Source of the DNA: Melioribacter roseus
GTDB taxonomy: Bacteria > Bacteroidota > Ignavibacteria > Ignavibacteriales > Melioribacteraceae
NCBI GenBank assembly: GCA_020722005.1
Contig: DYLP01000014.1
Location: 1 to 59,829 of the forward strand
Length of the DNA: 59,829 bases
Reading direction: 5' to 3'
Positions 9,550 to 17,162 of this stretch are shown one piece after another (within the stretch, counting starts at the first letter, position 1; the number at the start of each line of letters is the position of its first letter). A model generated the notes under the pieces. It did not search any database, was not told where the DNA came from, and worked only from the letters and a program-made list of their open reading frames with translations. The translations under genes and the position numbers were made by a program.

Positions 9550-9708
9550 ATGAACAAGTTATTGGAATTAGCCGTTGCCTTTTACGGAGTTTTGATACCG
9601 AAGAGATACAGAGAAAAGTTCTGCAAATTGGTGATTGAATATCTCGACGAACGTTACTCCGTTGAAACCGCAATCGGAATGGCACTGAGAAAACTAAATT
9701 TGAACTAA
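9550..9708 (+). CDS. Small protein, 52 aa, unknown
   Basis: A 52-codon ORF starting MNKLLELAVAFYG and ending ALRKLNLN. It looks like a compact helical, basic/acidic mixed soluble protein with no signal peptide. The ribosome site is weak, but a strong Rho-independent terminator begins 34 bases after its stop and points in its direction, which is good evidence that this short plus-strand unit is transcribed. A TATTTTTC sequence near 9507 resembles the -7 box used by this organism. It sits between a divergent aminotransferase and a convergent oligopeptidase. No family recognised; the minus-strand ORF over the same bases (9470-9685) lacks such support. Confidence 0.6.
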   Translation: MNKLLELAVAFYGVLIPKRYREKFCKLVIEYLDERYSVETAIGMALRKLNLN

Positions 9709-9741
9709 TAAAAAAGGGCTAGTTGACCCATAGTTATTGAG

Positions 9742-9770
9742 AGCCCCGCAGTGCGGGGCTGGTTGTTTTT
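9742..9770 (+). terminator. Intrinsic terminator after the 52-aa gene
   Basis: Perfect GC-rich 8-bp stem AGCCCCGC (9742-9749) / GCGGGGCT (9753-9760), 3-base loop, then GGTTGTTTTT and a second T run. The T tract is only on the plus strand side, so it serves the small plus-strand gene rather than the oligopeptidase. Confidence 0.85.
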
Positions 9771-11649
9771 AATTTTTTTTCCTTTCAAGAATTTCTTCCA
9801 TCATATCCATCACTCTGTTCATCTTAGCCATTGTAAGGTCGAATGCTTCCGACGATAGCGGATCGATGCCTGCTTTTCTAATCAAATCGATTGGATATTC
9901 CGAGCTGCCACCTTTCAATATATGGTAAAATTTATCTACTGCGGGCTGTCCTTCATTGACAATTTTTTCGGCAAAGGCTGTGGCATATATTAACGACGTA
10001 GAATACTGATACACATAATATGTATAGTGGACAAAATGGGGAATGTATGCCCATTCATATGCGACGTATGGATCGACTATGCATATTCCTTCGTCGTTGC
10101 CGTAATATTTTTTGACTATATCGAAATAAATTTTACTCAAATCGTCTCCGGTAAGTGGCTCTCCCTTTTCTACCCGTTTGTGAATTTCCCATTCAAATTC
10201 GGCAAACGAAGTTTGTCTGAAGATTGTGGTCCTGAGTAAATCGAGATAAGAACCCAAAAGATAAAGTTTCTCTTCGTCGGATTTGACGTTACTTACCATA
10301 TAATTGTTTAGTAATGTTTCGTTTATTGTCGAAGCAATCTCGGCGACAAATATCGAATATTGAGAGTTGACGAACGGTTGGTGTTTGTTAGAAAAATAGC
10401 TGTGCATTGTATGACCCAATTCATGAGCCAAAGTGGAAACTGATTCGTAATCGTCTGTCCAGTTCATAAGTATATATGGATGATAATCGTAAGCCGCTCC
10501 TGATGAATATGCTCCGCTGCGCTTTCCTTTATTCGGAATGAAATCGATCCATCTTTCTTCGAATGCTTTTTTTACTGTGCTTACGTATTCCTCGCCCATC
10601 GGTTTGAAAACATTGAGCAATAATTTTTGACCTTCTTCTACGTTGTATTTGAATTCAACTGATTTAACCAGAGGAGTGTAGAGATCGTAATAATGAAGGG
10701 TGTCGACACCGAGCATTTTTCTTTTGAGTTCAAGAAATCGATGAAGCGTCGGAAGATTTTTATGAATCTGTTCGATCAGAGTTTCGTAAACGGAAACTGG
10801 AATATTGTTGGCGTTTAGAGAACTTTCCAGAACCGAATTGTACTTTCTGTTCTTGGCGTAGAAATAATCGGCTTTTAATTTACCGACCAAATTGGCGCCG
10901 ATTGTATTTTGGAATTTCTTGTAATTTTCGAATGTCGATTGCATCACCAGTTGACGGTCGGCTCGATTTTCAACAGTGCGATATTTTGTATAGTTAGCCG
11001 AAGTCAATTCAACTTCTTCACCCGTCGAAAGCTTTACAACGGCATTGGGTTTTTCGGCATTGTCGAATATGCTGTAGACTTCGCCCGGAGTTGAAGTCAT
11101 TAAACCAGCACTTGCCAGAATAGCCTCTTCGTTTTCGGAGAGCGTATGATCTTTGAGGCGTAGTATGTCCATCAAATAGAATCTGAATTCGTCTAATTCC
11201 TTTTTCTCGTCGAGAAAGCGTTCTATTTTTTCCCGCCCCACTTTAAGGATTTCGGGATTGACGAATGAAGTGACCTCGGAAAATTTGGTGCCGAGCGTTG
11301 TGGCTTTTTGATTCAAAGCCTGGTTCGAACTTATTCTGAGGTCTTCATCCGCAATGCGGAAAGCATAATCGGAAAGTTTATAGTAATCTTTCTGCAGATC
11401 GAAATAAGTTCTCAACGCGTCGTAGAGAACATCCGCGCTTTTTCCGAGAGCGCCTTTATACTGCGAGAATTTTTCTATTTCTGCTTCTAACCGGTTGTGT
11501 TCCTTTTCCCAATCTCCGACGTTTTTATAGAGAATGGAATTATCCCATTTGTATTTTTCGGGCACTTCGTTTCTTTCGAGCACCTGTGTTTTACCGTTTT
11601 GGAGCATAGCAAATACCATTATTAGTGTTAGAAAAATTTTGGTTTTCAT
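9769..11649 (-). CDS. pepF: Oligoendopeptidase F, M3 family zinc peptidase, exported
   Basis: Zinc metallopeptidase that cuts short peptides. HELGH at residues 409-413 (in LAHELGHTMHSYF) gives the two zinc His and catalytic Glu; the third ligand is the Glu in FVAEIASTINE, about 25 residues on. Length 626 matches PepF (about 600) plus a signal peptide (MKTKIFLTLIMVFAMLQNGKT), so the enzyme is probably periplasmic rather than cytoplasmic as in lactic bacteria. It lies 28 bases downstream of an OPT peptide transporter, in the same direction. I infer a peptide-scavenging pair: peptides trimmed outside the membrane, products imported. Confidence 0.94.
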   Translation of the reverse strand: MKTKIFLTLIMVFAMLQNGKTQVLERNEVPEKYKWDNSILYKNVGDWEKEHNRLEAEIEKFSQYKGALGKSADVLYDALRTYFDLQKDYYKLSDYAFRIADEDLRISSNQALNQKATTLGTKFSEVTSFVNPEILKVGREKIERFLDEKKELDEFRFYLMDILRLKDHTLSENEEAILASAGLMTSTPGEVYSIFDNAEKPNAVVKLSTGEEVELTSANYTKYRTVENRADRQLVMQSTFENYKKFQNTIGANLVGKLKADYFYAKNRKYNSVLESSLNANNIPVSVYETLIEQIHKNLPTLHRFLELKRKMLGVDTLHYYDLYTPLVKSVEFKYNVEEGQKLLLNVFKPMGEEYVSTVKKAFEERWIDFIPNKGKRSGAYSSGAAYDYHPYILMNWTDDYESVSTLAHELGHTMHSYFSNKHQPFVNSQYSIFVAEIASTINETLLNNYMVSNVKSDEEKLYLLGSYLDLLRTTIFRQTSFAEFEWEIHKRVEKGEPLTGDDLSKIYFDIVKKYYGNDEGICIVDPYVAYEWAYIPHFVHYTYYVYQYSTSLIYATAFAEKIVNEGQPAVDKFYHILKGGSSEYPIDLIRKAGIDPLSSEAFDLTMAKMNRVMDMMEEILERKKN

Positions 11650-11677
11650 AATAGTAATCCGTATTTAATTTTCAAAA

Positions 11678-13651
11678 TTATTCGCCTTTACGGGCTCTGA
11701 GAGAATCCCAGATCATATAGATGCTTATTAACGAAAACATAATAATTGCAAGCAATTCTGCTGCATGAGATTTCTGCCAACCATGATTAACCCAGTTATA
11801 TCCTACATAACGGAGTATTGCGCTAAGCACTCCAAAGAGAGCACCGCCTGCAATAAATCCGGAAGCAATCAGAGTTCCTCTTTCACGGCGGGAGTTGTTT
11901 AATTGTTCGTCTTTACTGCGAGTCGATACAAAATGCGCAATTAAGCCTCCGACGAGAAGCGGCGTGTTTAATTCCAAAGGAATATACATACCGAGCGCAA
12001 AAGGAAGAGCAGGTATCTTAATCATTGTAAGAATGAGCGCAAGAAGGGCGCCTCCCAGATAAAGGAGCCAGGGCGCAGGCTGATTTGACATTAACGGTTT
12101 TATAACCGCAGCCATAGCGTTTGCCTGCGGAGCTACGAGCGCATTTTCTCCCGTGAATCCGTAGGTTTCGTTCAATACCATAATAATCCATGCGACAGTT
12201 GCGGCGGAAAAAATAGTACCAACGAATTTCCATTTTTCCTGTTTGTAAGGAGTTGAGCCAAGCCAGTAACCGATTTTAAGATCCGTTATGAAAGCTCCCG
12301 CTTGCGACAGGGCTGTACATACTACGCCGCCTATTATTAATGCCGATACCATTCCAGCAGGACCTGTCAGTCCGACCGATACAAGTACAACAGAGGAAAG
12401 GAGCAATGTCATCAGAGTCATTCCCGAAACAGGATTGGTCCCCACGATTGCAATTGCAGTGGCGGCAACGGTCGTAAAGAGGAACGATATAATTAATACA
12501 ATTAATAGCCCTATAAGAGCATAAAACAGGTTGGTTACTACACCGAAAAAGAAGAAAATGGAAACTAAAATGGTTGTAAAAATAAGTCCGACGAAAATTA
12601 TTTTCATTGGCAGGTCTCTTTGAGTACGTTCGCTGTTCTCGTTAACTTTTTTGCCGAATAGTTCCTGGAAACCGAGCGAAAATGCCTTCTTGATAATTCC
12701 CGATGAGCGGACGATTCCGATAAATCCTGCCATGGCAATACCTCCGATACCGATATGGCGCACATAATTTCTGAAAATTTGTTCAGCCGACATATCTTTA
12801 ATCAGGAAACTAATGTTTGCACCGACTGGAGTGGTAATATAGTCGCCGAAATATGCAATAACAGGAATAATAACGAACCACGAAAGAAAAGAGCCTGCCG
12901 TAATTAGAGCCGAATATTTCAACCCGATAATGTATCCTAGACCAAGAATAGCTGAACTTACGCTTAGTCTGAATTCGAGTTTGATTTTATCTGCAATCGA
13001 CTGCCCGATTGGAATTACTTTTGTAGTAAAGAGTTCGCTCCACCAGCCGAAAGCAGCCACAACGAAATCAAAGATTCCTCCAATTAAACCGGCAACCACA
13101 AGCACGACCGCATGTTTGCCACCTTTTTCGCCTGCAACCAGAACCTCGGTCGTTGCCGTAGCTTCGGGGAAGGGTAATTTACCGTGCATTTCAGAAACAA
13201 AATATTTTCTAAATGGAATAAGGAACAGGATACCGAGGAACCCGCCCAAAGCCGATGCCAGAAAAATCTTATAGAATTCTGCTTCCAGTTCAAGTATGTA
13301 AAGGGCGGGAATTGTAAATATCGCTCCGGCTACAATTGTACCCGATGTAGCACCGATCGATTGAATAATTACATTCTGTCCCAACCCGCCTTTCTTTCTC
13401 AATGTGGCAGAAAGACCGACTGCCAGTATCGCAATAGGAATTGCCGCTTCGAATACCTGACCAATTTTTAATCCCAAATATGCTGCAGCTGCAGTAAATA
13501 TTATTGCCATAAAAATTCCTGTTATAACCGAGTAAGGTGTAACTTCCGGATATTCTTTGTCCGAAAGCATTATCGGAATATATTTTTCGCCGGGTTTTAA
13601 TTCCCTGTAAGCATTCGACGGGAGTCCGTTTGTGTTTGGAGTCTCGCTCAT
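11678..13651 (-). CDS. OPT family oligopeptide transporter
   Basis: A 657-residue integral inner-membrane protein with about 14-16 hydrophobic segments and the OPT superfamily look: the GLKIGQVFEAAIPIAI helix near residue 60, GATSGTIVAGA, the GTNPVSGMTLMTLL segment and the PFALGMYIPLELNTPLLVGG segment near the C-terminus. OPT members carry peptides or metal-chelates by proton coupling. Ribosome site AGGAG precedes the ATG. The downstream exported oligoendopeptidase supports peptides as cargo; an iron-siderophore-like substrate is the alternative. Confidence 0.92.
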   Translation of the reverse strand: MSETPNTNGLPSNAYRELKPGEKYIPIMLSDKEYPEVTPYSVITGIFMAIIFTAAAAYLGLKIGQVFEAAIPIAILAVGLSATLRKKGGLGQNVIIQSIGATSGTIVAGAIFTIPALYILELEAEFYKIFLASALGGFLGILFLIPFRKYFVSEMHGKLPFPEATATTEVLVAGEKGGKHAVVLVVAGLIGGIFDFVVAAFGWWSELFTTKVIPIGQSIADKIKLEFRLSVSSAILGLGYIIGLKYSALITAGSFLSWFVIIPVIAYFGDYITTPVGANISFLIKDMSAEQIFRNYVRHIGIGGIAMAGFIGIVRSSGIIKKAFSLGFQELFGKKVNENSERTQRDLPMKIIFVGLIFTTILVSIFFFFGVVTNLFYALIGLLIVLIISFLFTTVAATAIAIVGTNPVSGMTLMTLLLSSVVLVSVGLTGPAGMVSALIIGGVVCTALSQAGAFITDLKIGYWLGSTPYKQEKWKFVGTIFSAATVAWIIMVLNETYGFTGENALVAPQANAMAAVIKPLMSNQPAPWLLYLGGALLALILTMIKIPALPFALGMYIPLELNTPLLVGGLIAHFVSTRSKDEQLNNSRRERGTLIASGFIAGGALFGVLSAILRYVGYNWVNHGWQKSHAAELLAIIMFSLISIYMIWDSLRARKGE

Positions 13652-13690
13652 ACATTACTCCTATTTTTATTAGGATTATATTTATATAAA

Positions 13691-14503
13691 TCAATAACTA
13701 TCGTTCAGTTTACTGTAGTCGAGTTCCGAGCCCAGTACGCTATGTGGAATAAGATAAATAATGAACATCAATAGTGCGGCTCCTAAGACCCATCTTTCCG
13801 GCTTCGGGGATTTTTTCAGTCTCAGAAAAGTAACAATCCAGCCGAGCATTGCAACGAGAGTCTTATTGTCCGTTAGGTCGTAGCCGAATGGAAACCCCGT
13901 CCAAAATTCTCCAAAAGCGTAATACTGCATAAGAGGTCCAAGTATAAAACCACCGGTAAACAAAAGAATTATTGTCGTAAGCGTGTAAAATTTCAAATTG
14001 CCATCTTTAACAAAAACTTCCAAACCCGTGCGTACTCCGAACAACATAACCGAAAACATGATTATTACGTGAGGAATCAATATGCCAGCAGGAACATCGC
14101 CTTTAAAACGAATCACTATTGTTTTATCGGGTGGAAGATAGATTGCATCTTCATTATTGCGAAGCAGAATGTAATATTCGAGTTTGCCTGCAGGAGGTTG
14201 CTTGGGTAAGGAAGCTATTAGTATTGAGTTGCCCGTCATTTCAATTTTCTCGTATTCCTTATCGAATTTATACCTGCGCCAGAAAACCGTGCCTGTTATA
14301 TCGCCACCTTTTGTATCGAGCGAAATTTGATAATCGCTTGAAGTAGTGTGACTTCTGAGCAATTTGTATTCAATTACTCTGTTCGCAAACTCAATTTTGT
14401 TTTTGTAAGGATAGGTGGGACCTGTCATTCGTTGATAAACTGCAGAAGATAAAGTTATCAAAAAGGCAATAATCCAGAAAAGTAATTTTTTTGATTTTGT
14501 CAT
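13691..14503 (-). CDS. Unknown multi-pass membrane protein, 270 aa
   Basis: Begins with a signal-anchor helix (LLFWIIAFLITLSSAVYQ), then about 120 residues of beta-rich extracytoplasmic domain (about 30-150: TKGGDITGTVFWRRYK, GKLEYYILLRNNEDA, DKTIVIRFKGDVPAG), then four membrane helices ending with LMFIIYLIPHSVLG. The loop QYYAFGEFWTGFPFGYDLTDNK is Trp/Tyr rich. It lies 39 bases upstream of the OPT transporter and is read in the same direction. I recognise a pattern common to uncharacterised FCB-group membrane proteins but no function. Confidence 0.75.
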   Translation of the reverse strand: MTKSKKLLFWIIAFLITLSSAVYQRMTGPTYPYKNKIEFANRVIEYKLLRSHTTSSDYQISLDTKGGDITGTVFWRRYKFDKEYEKIEMTGNSILIASLPKQPPAGKLEYYILLRNNEDAIYLPPDKTIVIRFKGDVPAGILIPHVIIMFSVMLFGVRTGLEVFVKDGNLKFYTLTTIILLFTGGFILGPLMQYYAFGEFWTGFPFGYDLTDNKTLVAMLGWIVTFLRLKKSPKPERWVLGAALLMFIIYLIPHSVLGSELDYSKLNDSY

Positions 14504-14576
14504 ATCTGTTTTTTAATAGTAAATGCAACTTATAAAATCTATCAGATTTAACCAAAGAAAGAGGCTCGTTACTCTA

Positions 14577-14759
14577 TCATTTACGAGCCAGGCATTTATT
14601 ATTCTTGTTGTTGTACCTCTTAAAATATTTGCACCATACGGCTAAATCTTTTCTGCAGGCACCGATTGCCTCCGGATTTGTAAAATCGGCATACTTACAC
14701 GTGTAATCGCAAAATAAAGGGAACCCGTGTAACTCTGCATTATTTTTCTTTTTTGCCAT
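14577..14759 (-). CDS. Small Cys-rich protein, 60 aa
   Basis: Five cysteines in 60 residues: C17, C21, C35, C43 and C55, in CDYTCKYADF, GACRKDL, VWCKYF and NKCLARK. The termini are strongly basic (MAKKKNN, NNKNNKCLARK). The Cys spacing suggests metal binding or an iron-sulfur/zinc-stabilised fold, but no named family is recognised. It has no signal peptide and is divergent from gmhA. Real rather than chance because of the regular Cys spacing and clean position between two genes. Confidence 0.65.
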   Translation of the reverse strand: MAKKKNNAELHGFPLFCDYTCKYADFTNPEAIGACRKDLAVWCKYFKRYNNKNNKCLARK

Positions 14760-14799
14760 AGTATTTTTCGTTTATTTAATGAATTATAATAAAGTTTGT

Positions 14800-14807
14800 T
14801 ATTTTTG
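14800..14807 (+). promoter_or_regulatory. Putative -7 box (TATTTTTG) for gmhA
   Basis: Matches the Bacteroidota consensus TAnnTTTG, 28 bases before the gmhA ATG. No convincing TTG at -33 is visible. Confidence 0.4.
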
Positions 14808-14835
14808 AATAAAATAATAAATGGAAAAATAAAGA

Positions 14836-15420
14836 ATGTTCAACAGAAATCAATTTTTAAAAGATTCTTTGCATGAGAGTGCAGAAACAAAATTAAATAT
14901 AGAAAAAGAATGTGCAGAAGATATATTTAAAGCAGTCGATTTAATTAAAGAGGCTTATCTCGGCGGTAAGAAAGTATTGTTATGCGGCAACGGGGGCAGC
15001 GCCGCCGACAGTCAGCATATTGCAACTGAATTAATGGTAAGACTCAGTCATCATATCGAAAGACCTGCATTGCCCGCAATTGCTCTGACTACCGATTCTT
15101 CTAATTTAACTGCAGGTGGTAACGATATTGGATTTGAAAACATTTTTGCACGCAATGTCGAAGGTCTCGGCAACGAGGGCGATATTCTTATTGCAATTTC
15201 AACGAGCGGCAATTCTCTCAATGTTATTAAAGCTGTCGAAAAAGGAAAAGAAAAAGGGCTGAAATCGATAGGTCTGCTCGGAGGAAGCGGTGGTAAATTA
15301 AAATCGCTGGTCGATACGGCAATTGTTGTACCGTCTGAAAATGTACAGAGAATTCAGGAAGGGCATATTACAATTGCCCATATAATTTGCGAAATAGTTG
15401 AAAACGAATTATTTGGGTAA
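14836..15420 (+). CDS. gmhA: Phosphoheptose isomerase (sedoheptulose-7-phosphate isomerase)
   Basis: Converts sedoheptulose-7-phosphate to glycero-manno-heptose-7-phosphate, the first step to ADP- or GDP-heptose for LPS or surface glycans. SIS-domain phosphosugar loop GNGGSAADSQH at residues 51-61, with His61 and Glu65 as predicted zinc ligands, followed by ISTSGNS (phosphate-binding) and the C-terminal EGHITIAHIICE helix that gives the remaining active-site residues. Length 194 equals the family norm. A putative TAnnTTTG box precedes it. It stands as a single gene, ending 7 bases from a convergent neighbour. Confidence 0.94.
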   Translation: MFNRNQFLKDSLHESAETKLNIEKECAEDIFKAVDLIKEAYLGGKKVLLCGNGGSAADSQHIATELMVRLSHHIERPALPAIALTTDSSNLTAGGNDIGFENIFARNVEGLGNEGDILIAISTSGNSLNVIKAVEKGKEKGLKSIGLLGGSGGKLKSLVDTAIVVPSENVQRIQEGHITIAHIICEIVENELFG

Positions 15421-15427
15421 GAATATA

Positions 15428-16702
15428 TTATTCGATTAGTTCACCTTCATAAAAAGACTGCTCCTCGATAAAATTGCCTTCGGGGTCGTATGAAAAAACT
15501 TTGCCATTAATCAGATTGTCTTTGTATGTAATAAAGTCCGCAAGCTTACCGTTGGGATGATAATATTTAGAAATTCCTTGTCGCAAACCGTTCTGGAAAA
15601 ATTCTTCGGCTTTGATACTCCCGTTTTTATAAAAAGTCTTTACAGTGCCGGAAAGTTTGTCGTTTTTATAAAACATAATGCCTTTTAATTCCCCTGTGGA
15701 ATAAAATGTTTTAGCCTCGCCCTCGCGCATACCGTTTACATAATAAATCTCGGCAATTTTAATTCCTTCTTCATCGAATAAGGTTGCAACGCCGTTTTTC
15801 ATACCGAAGTTGAAATGAACGATCTCTTTCAATACTCCGCCGTCGTAATAAAACCGCGCTTCGCCTTCTGGCTGACCTGCGTTATAGTTGATTTCTTCTT
15901 TAATAAATCCCGAATCGTAATAGCGGAGAATCTTCCCGTCAAGTTTGCCTTCCTTGAAACTCAGGGTAGCCCTTAAAGTGCCGTTATCATTATATTCAGA
16001 AAAGCACTCCTCAACTTTATCGAATTTCCCACCCACATCATATCTTTCACGTTTTACAATCTGACCGTTGTCATAAGTGTCGATAACTTTTATTGAACCG
16101 TCTGGATAATAAAAATACGAATTACCGTCGAGACGGTCGTTTTTATAATTGGCTTCGAGAGCAACCACTCCGAAGTCGAAATAAACGCGGCTTATTCCCT
16201 CGAGTTTGTCGTCCACATAATTTCTTTCGACTTCGAGTTGCCCGTTTTCATAAAAAATTTTGGAGACTCCGTTCAATTTTCCATTTCTGTAGCTCCAAAT
16301 GCCCTGAATGGCTCCGCTCTTGTAATAAGTTTTGCTGAATCCCTCCAACTTGTCGTTTACATAATTAGGTTCCGCCCACAATTCGCCCGTCTCGTAGTAC
16401 CATCGTGAAATGCCTTCCAGTTTGCCGTTGACGTAATTCCATTCCATACTTTTTGTTCCGTCTTCGAAATACCAGATTGAAATTCCTTCTTCAAGACCGT
16501 TTTTGAAATTCCACTCTTTCCACAGTTGACCGTTTTCATAATATTCACGGTAAATGCCATCTCTTTTACCGTCGACATAATAACCTTCGGATTTAACCTG
16601 CCCGTTTTTATAATATTCTTTTCTAAATTCAGGTTTCGATTGAGCGGATAATATTATCGAAAAAATGAGGAAGAATATTATTTTTATTGACTTATATTTC
16701 AT
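15428..16702 (-). CDS. Exported MORN_2/YwqK-type repeat protein
   Basis: Almost the whole 424-residue protein is a tandem array of about 23-residue repeats of the form YYENGQL...NYVNGKLEG, roughly 16-18 copies (MORN_2, as in YwqK antitoxin-like proteins). I chose the ATG at 16702 rather than the longer 16777 start because it opens a proper signal peptide (MKYKSIKIIFFLIFSIILSAQS) and leaves room for a promoter (TATATTTG, 16726-16733). Such beta-hairpin repeats form elongated solenoids that may bind membranes, peptides or glycans; in this group no specific role is known. It does not resemble a toxin-antitoxin pair here, since no toxin neighbour is seen. Confidence 0.85.
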   Translation of the reverse strand: MKYKSIKIIFFLIFSIILSAQSKPEFRKEYYKNGQVKSEGYYVDGKRDGIYREYYENGQLWKEWNFKNGLEEGISIWYFEDGTKSMEWNYVNGKLEGISRWYYETGELWAEPNYVNDKLEGFSKTYYKSGAIQGIWSYRNGKLNGVSKIFYENGQLEVERNYVDDKLEGISRVYFDFGVVALEANYKNDRLDGNSYFYYPDGSIKVIDTYDNGQIVKRERYDVGGKFDKVEECFSEYNDNGTLRATLSFKEGKLDGKILRYYDSGFIKEEINYNAGQPEGEARFYYDGGVLKEIVHFNFGMKNGVATLFDEEGIKIAEIYYVNGMREGEAKTFYSTGELKGIMFYKNDKLSGTVKTFYKNGSIKAEEFFQNGLRQGISKYYHPNGKLADFITYKDNLINGKVFSYDPEGNFIEEQSFYEGELIE

Positions 16703-16725
16703 AATCATAATTAAATTTATCGGGA

Positions 16726-16733
16726 CAAATATA
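16726..16733 (-). promoter_or_regulatory. Putative -7 box (TATATTTG) for the MORN_2 protein gene
   Basis: On the minus strand, 23 bases before the chosen ATG at 16702. It fits TAnnTTTG and supports the shorter start. A TTG lies 14 bases further upstream, closer than the usual -33 spacing. Confidence 0.45.
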
Positions 16734-16763
16734 AAGCTAATAAAAATCAAAAGGGTATTCGAT

Positions 16764-17162
16764 ATGCACAAATTCAAACAGACAATTCGCTTTTATGATT
16801 CTGATCCTGCGGGAGTTTTATTCTACGGGAATCTGCACAGATATTTGCATGCCGCATACGAGGATTTTTTAACAAGTAACGAGCTGAAGAAATATTTTGC
16901 GGGTAATGAAATTCTTTTACCTGTAATTCATGCCGAAGCTGATTTTTATAAGCCTATAAAACCGTTCGATGACGTAACCATAAACATGGGTGTATCGAGT
17001 ATAAAAGAATCTTCTTACGAAATAAACTACGAAGTATATAATGACAGGAAAGAGCTTGCAGCTAAAGGAAGGACGGTTCACGTAGTAGTCGACGCCAATT
17101 TTAGAAAGATTAAAATTCCGGAAGATCTCAGGCAACTCTTGGGGTTACACTTGATTCAATAA
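16764..17162 (+). CDS. Hotdog-fold acyl-CoA thioesterase, probable DHNA-CoA hydrolase
   Basis: A 132-residue 4HBT-type thioesterase. The FYDSDPAGVLFYGN segment (10-23) has the catalytic Asp (Asp14) and the following helix of this family. Start chosen at 16764 because AAAAGGG lies 9 bases upstream and the family motif begins 8 residues in; the longer frame from 16665 would add an unlike hydrophobic leader. Its 3' end overlaps menE by 18 bases, tail to tail. Members of this family hydrolyse 1,4-dihydroxy-2-naphthoyl-CoA in menaquinone synthesis; the adjacent operon otherwise lacks that step, so this role is a good inference, though YbgC-like functions remain possible. Confidence 0.8.
   Translation: MHKFKQTIRFYDSDPAGVLFYGNLHRYLHAAYEDFLTSNELKKYFAGNEILLPVIHAEADFYKPIKPFDDVTINMGVSSIKESSYEINYEVYNDRKELAAKGRTVHVVVDANFRKIKIPEDLRQLLGLHLIQ

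Noticed and set aside
9470-9685. Minus-strand 71-aa ORF over the small gene
   Set aside because: It overlaps the start of the class V aminotransferase and the supported plus-strand gene, and has no terminator or ribosome site of its own.
13290-13694. Minus-strand 134-aa ORF overlapping the OPT start
   Set aside because: It overlaps the OPT transporter coding region in a different frame and has no recognisable motif.
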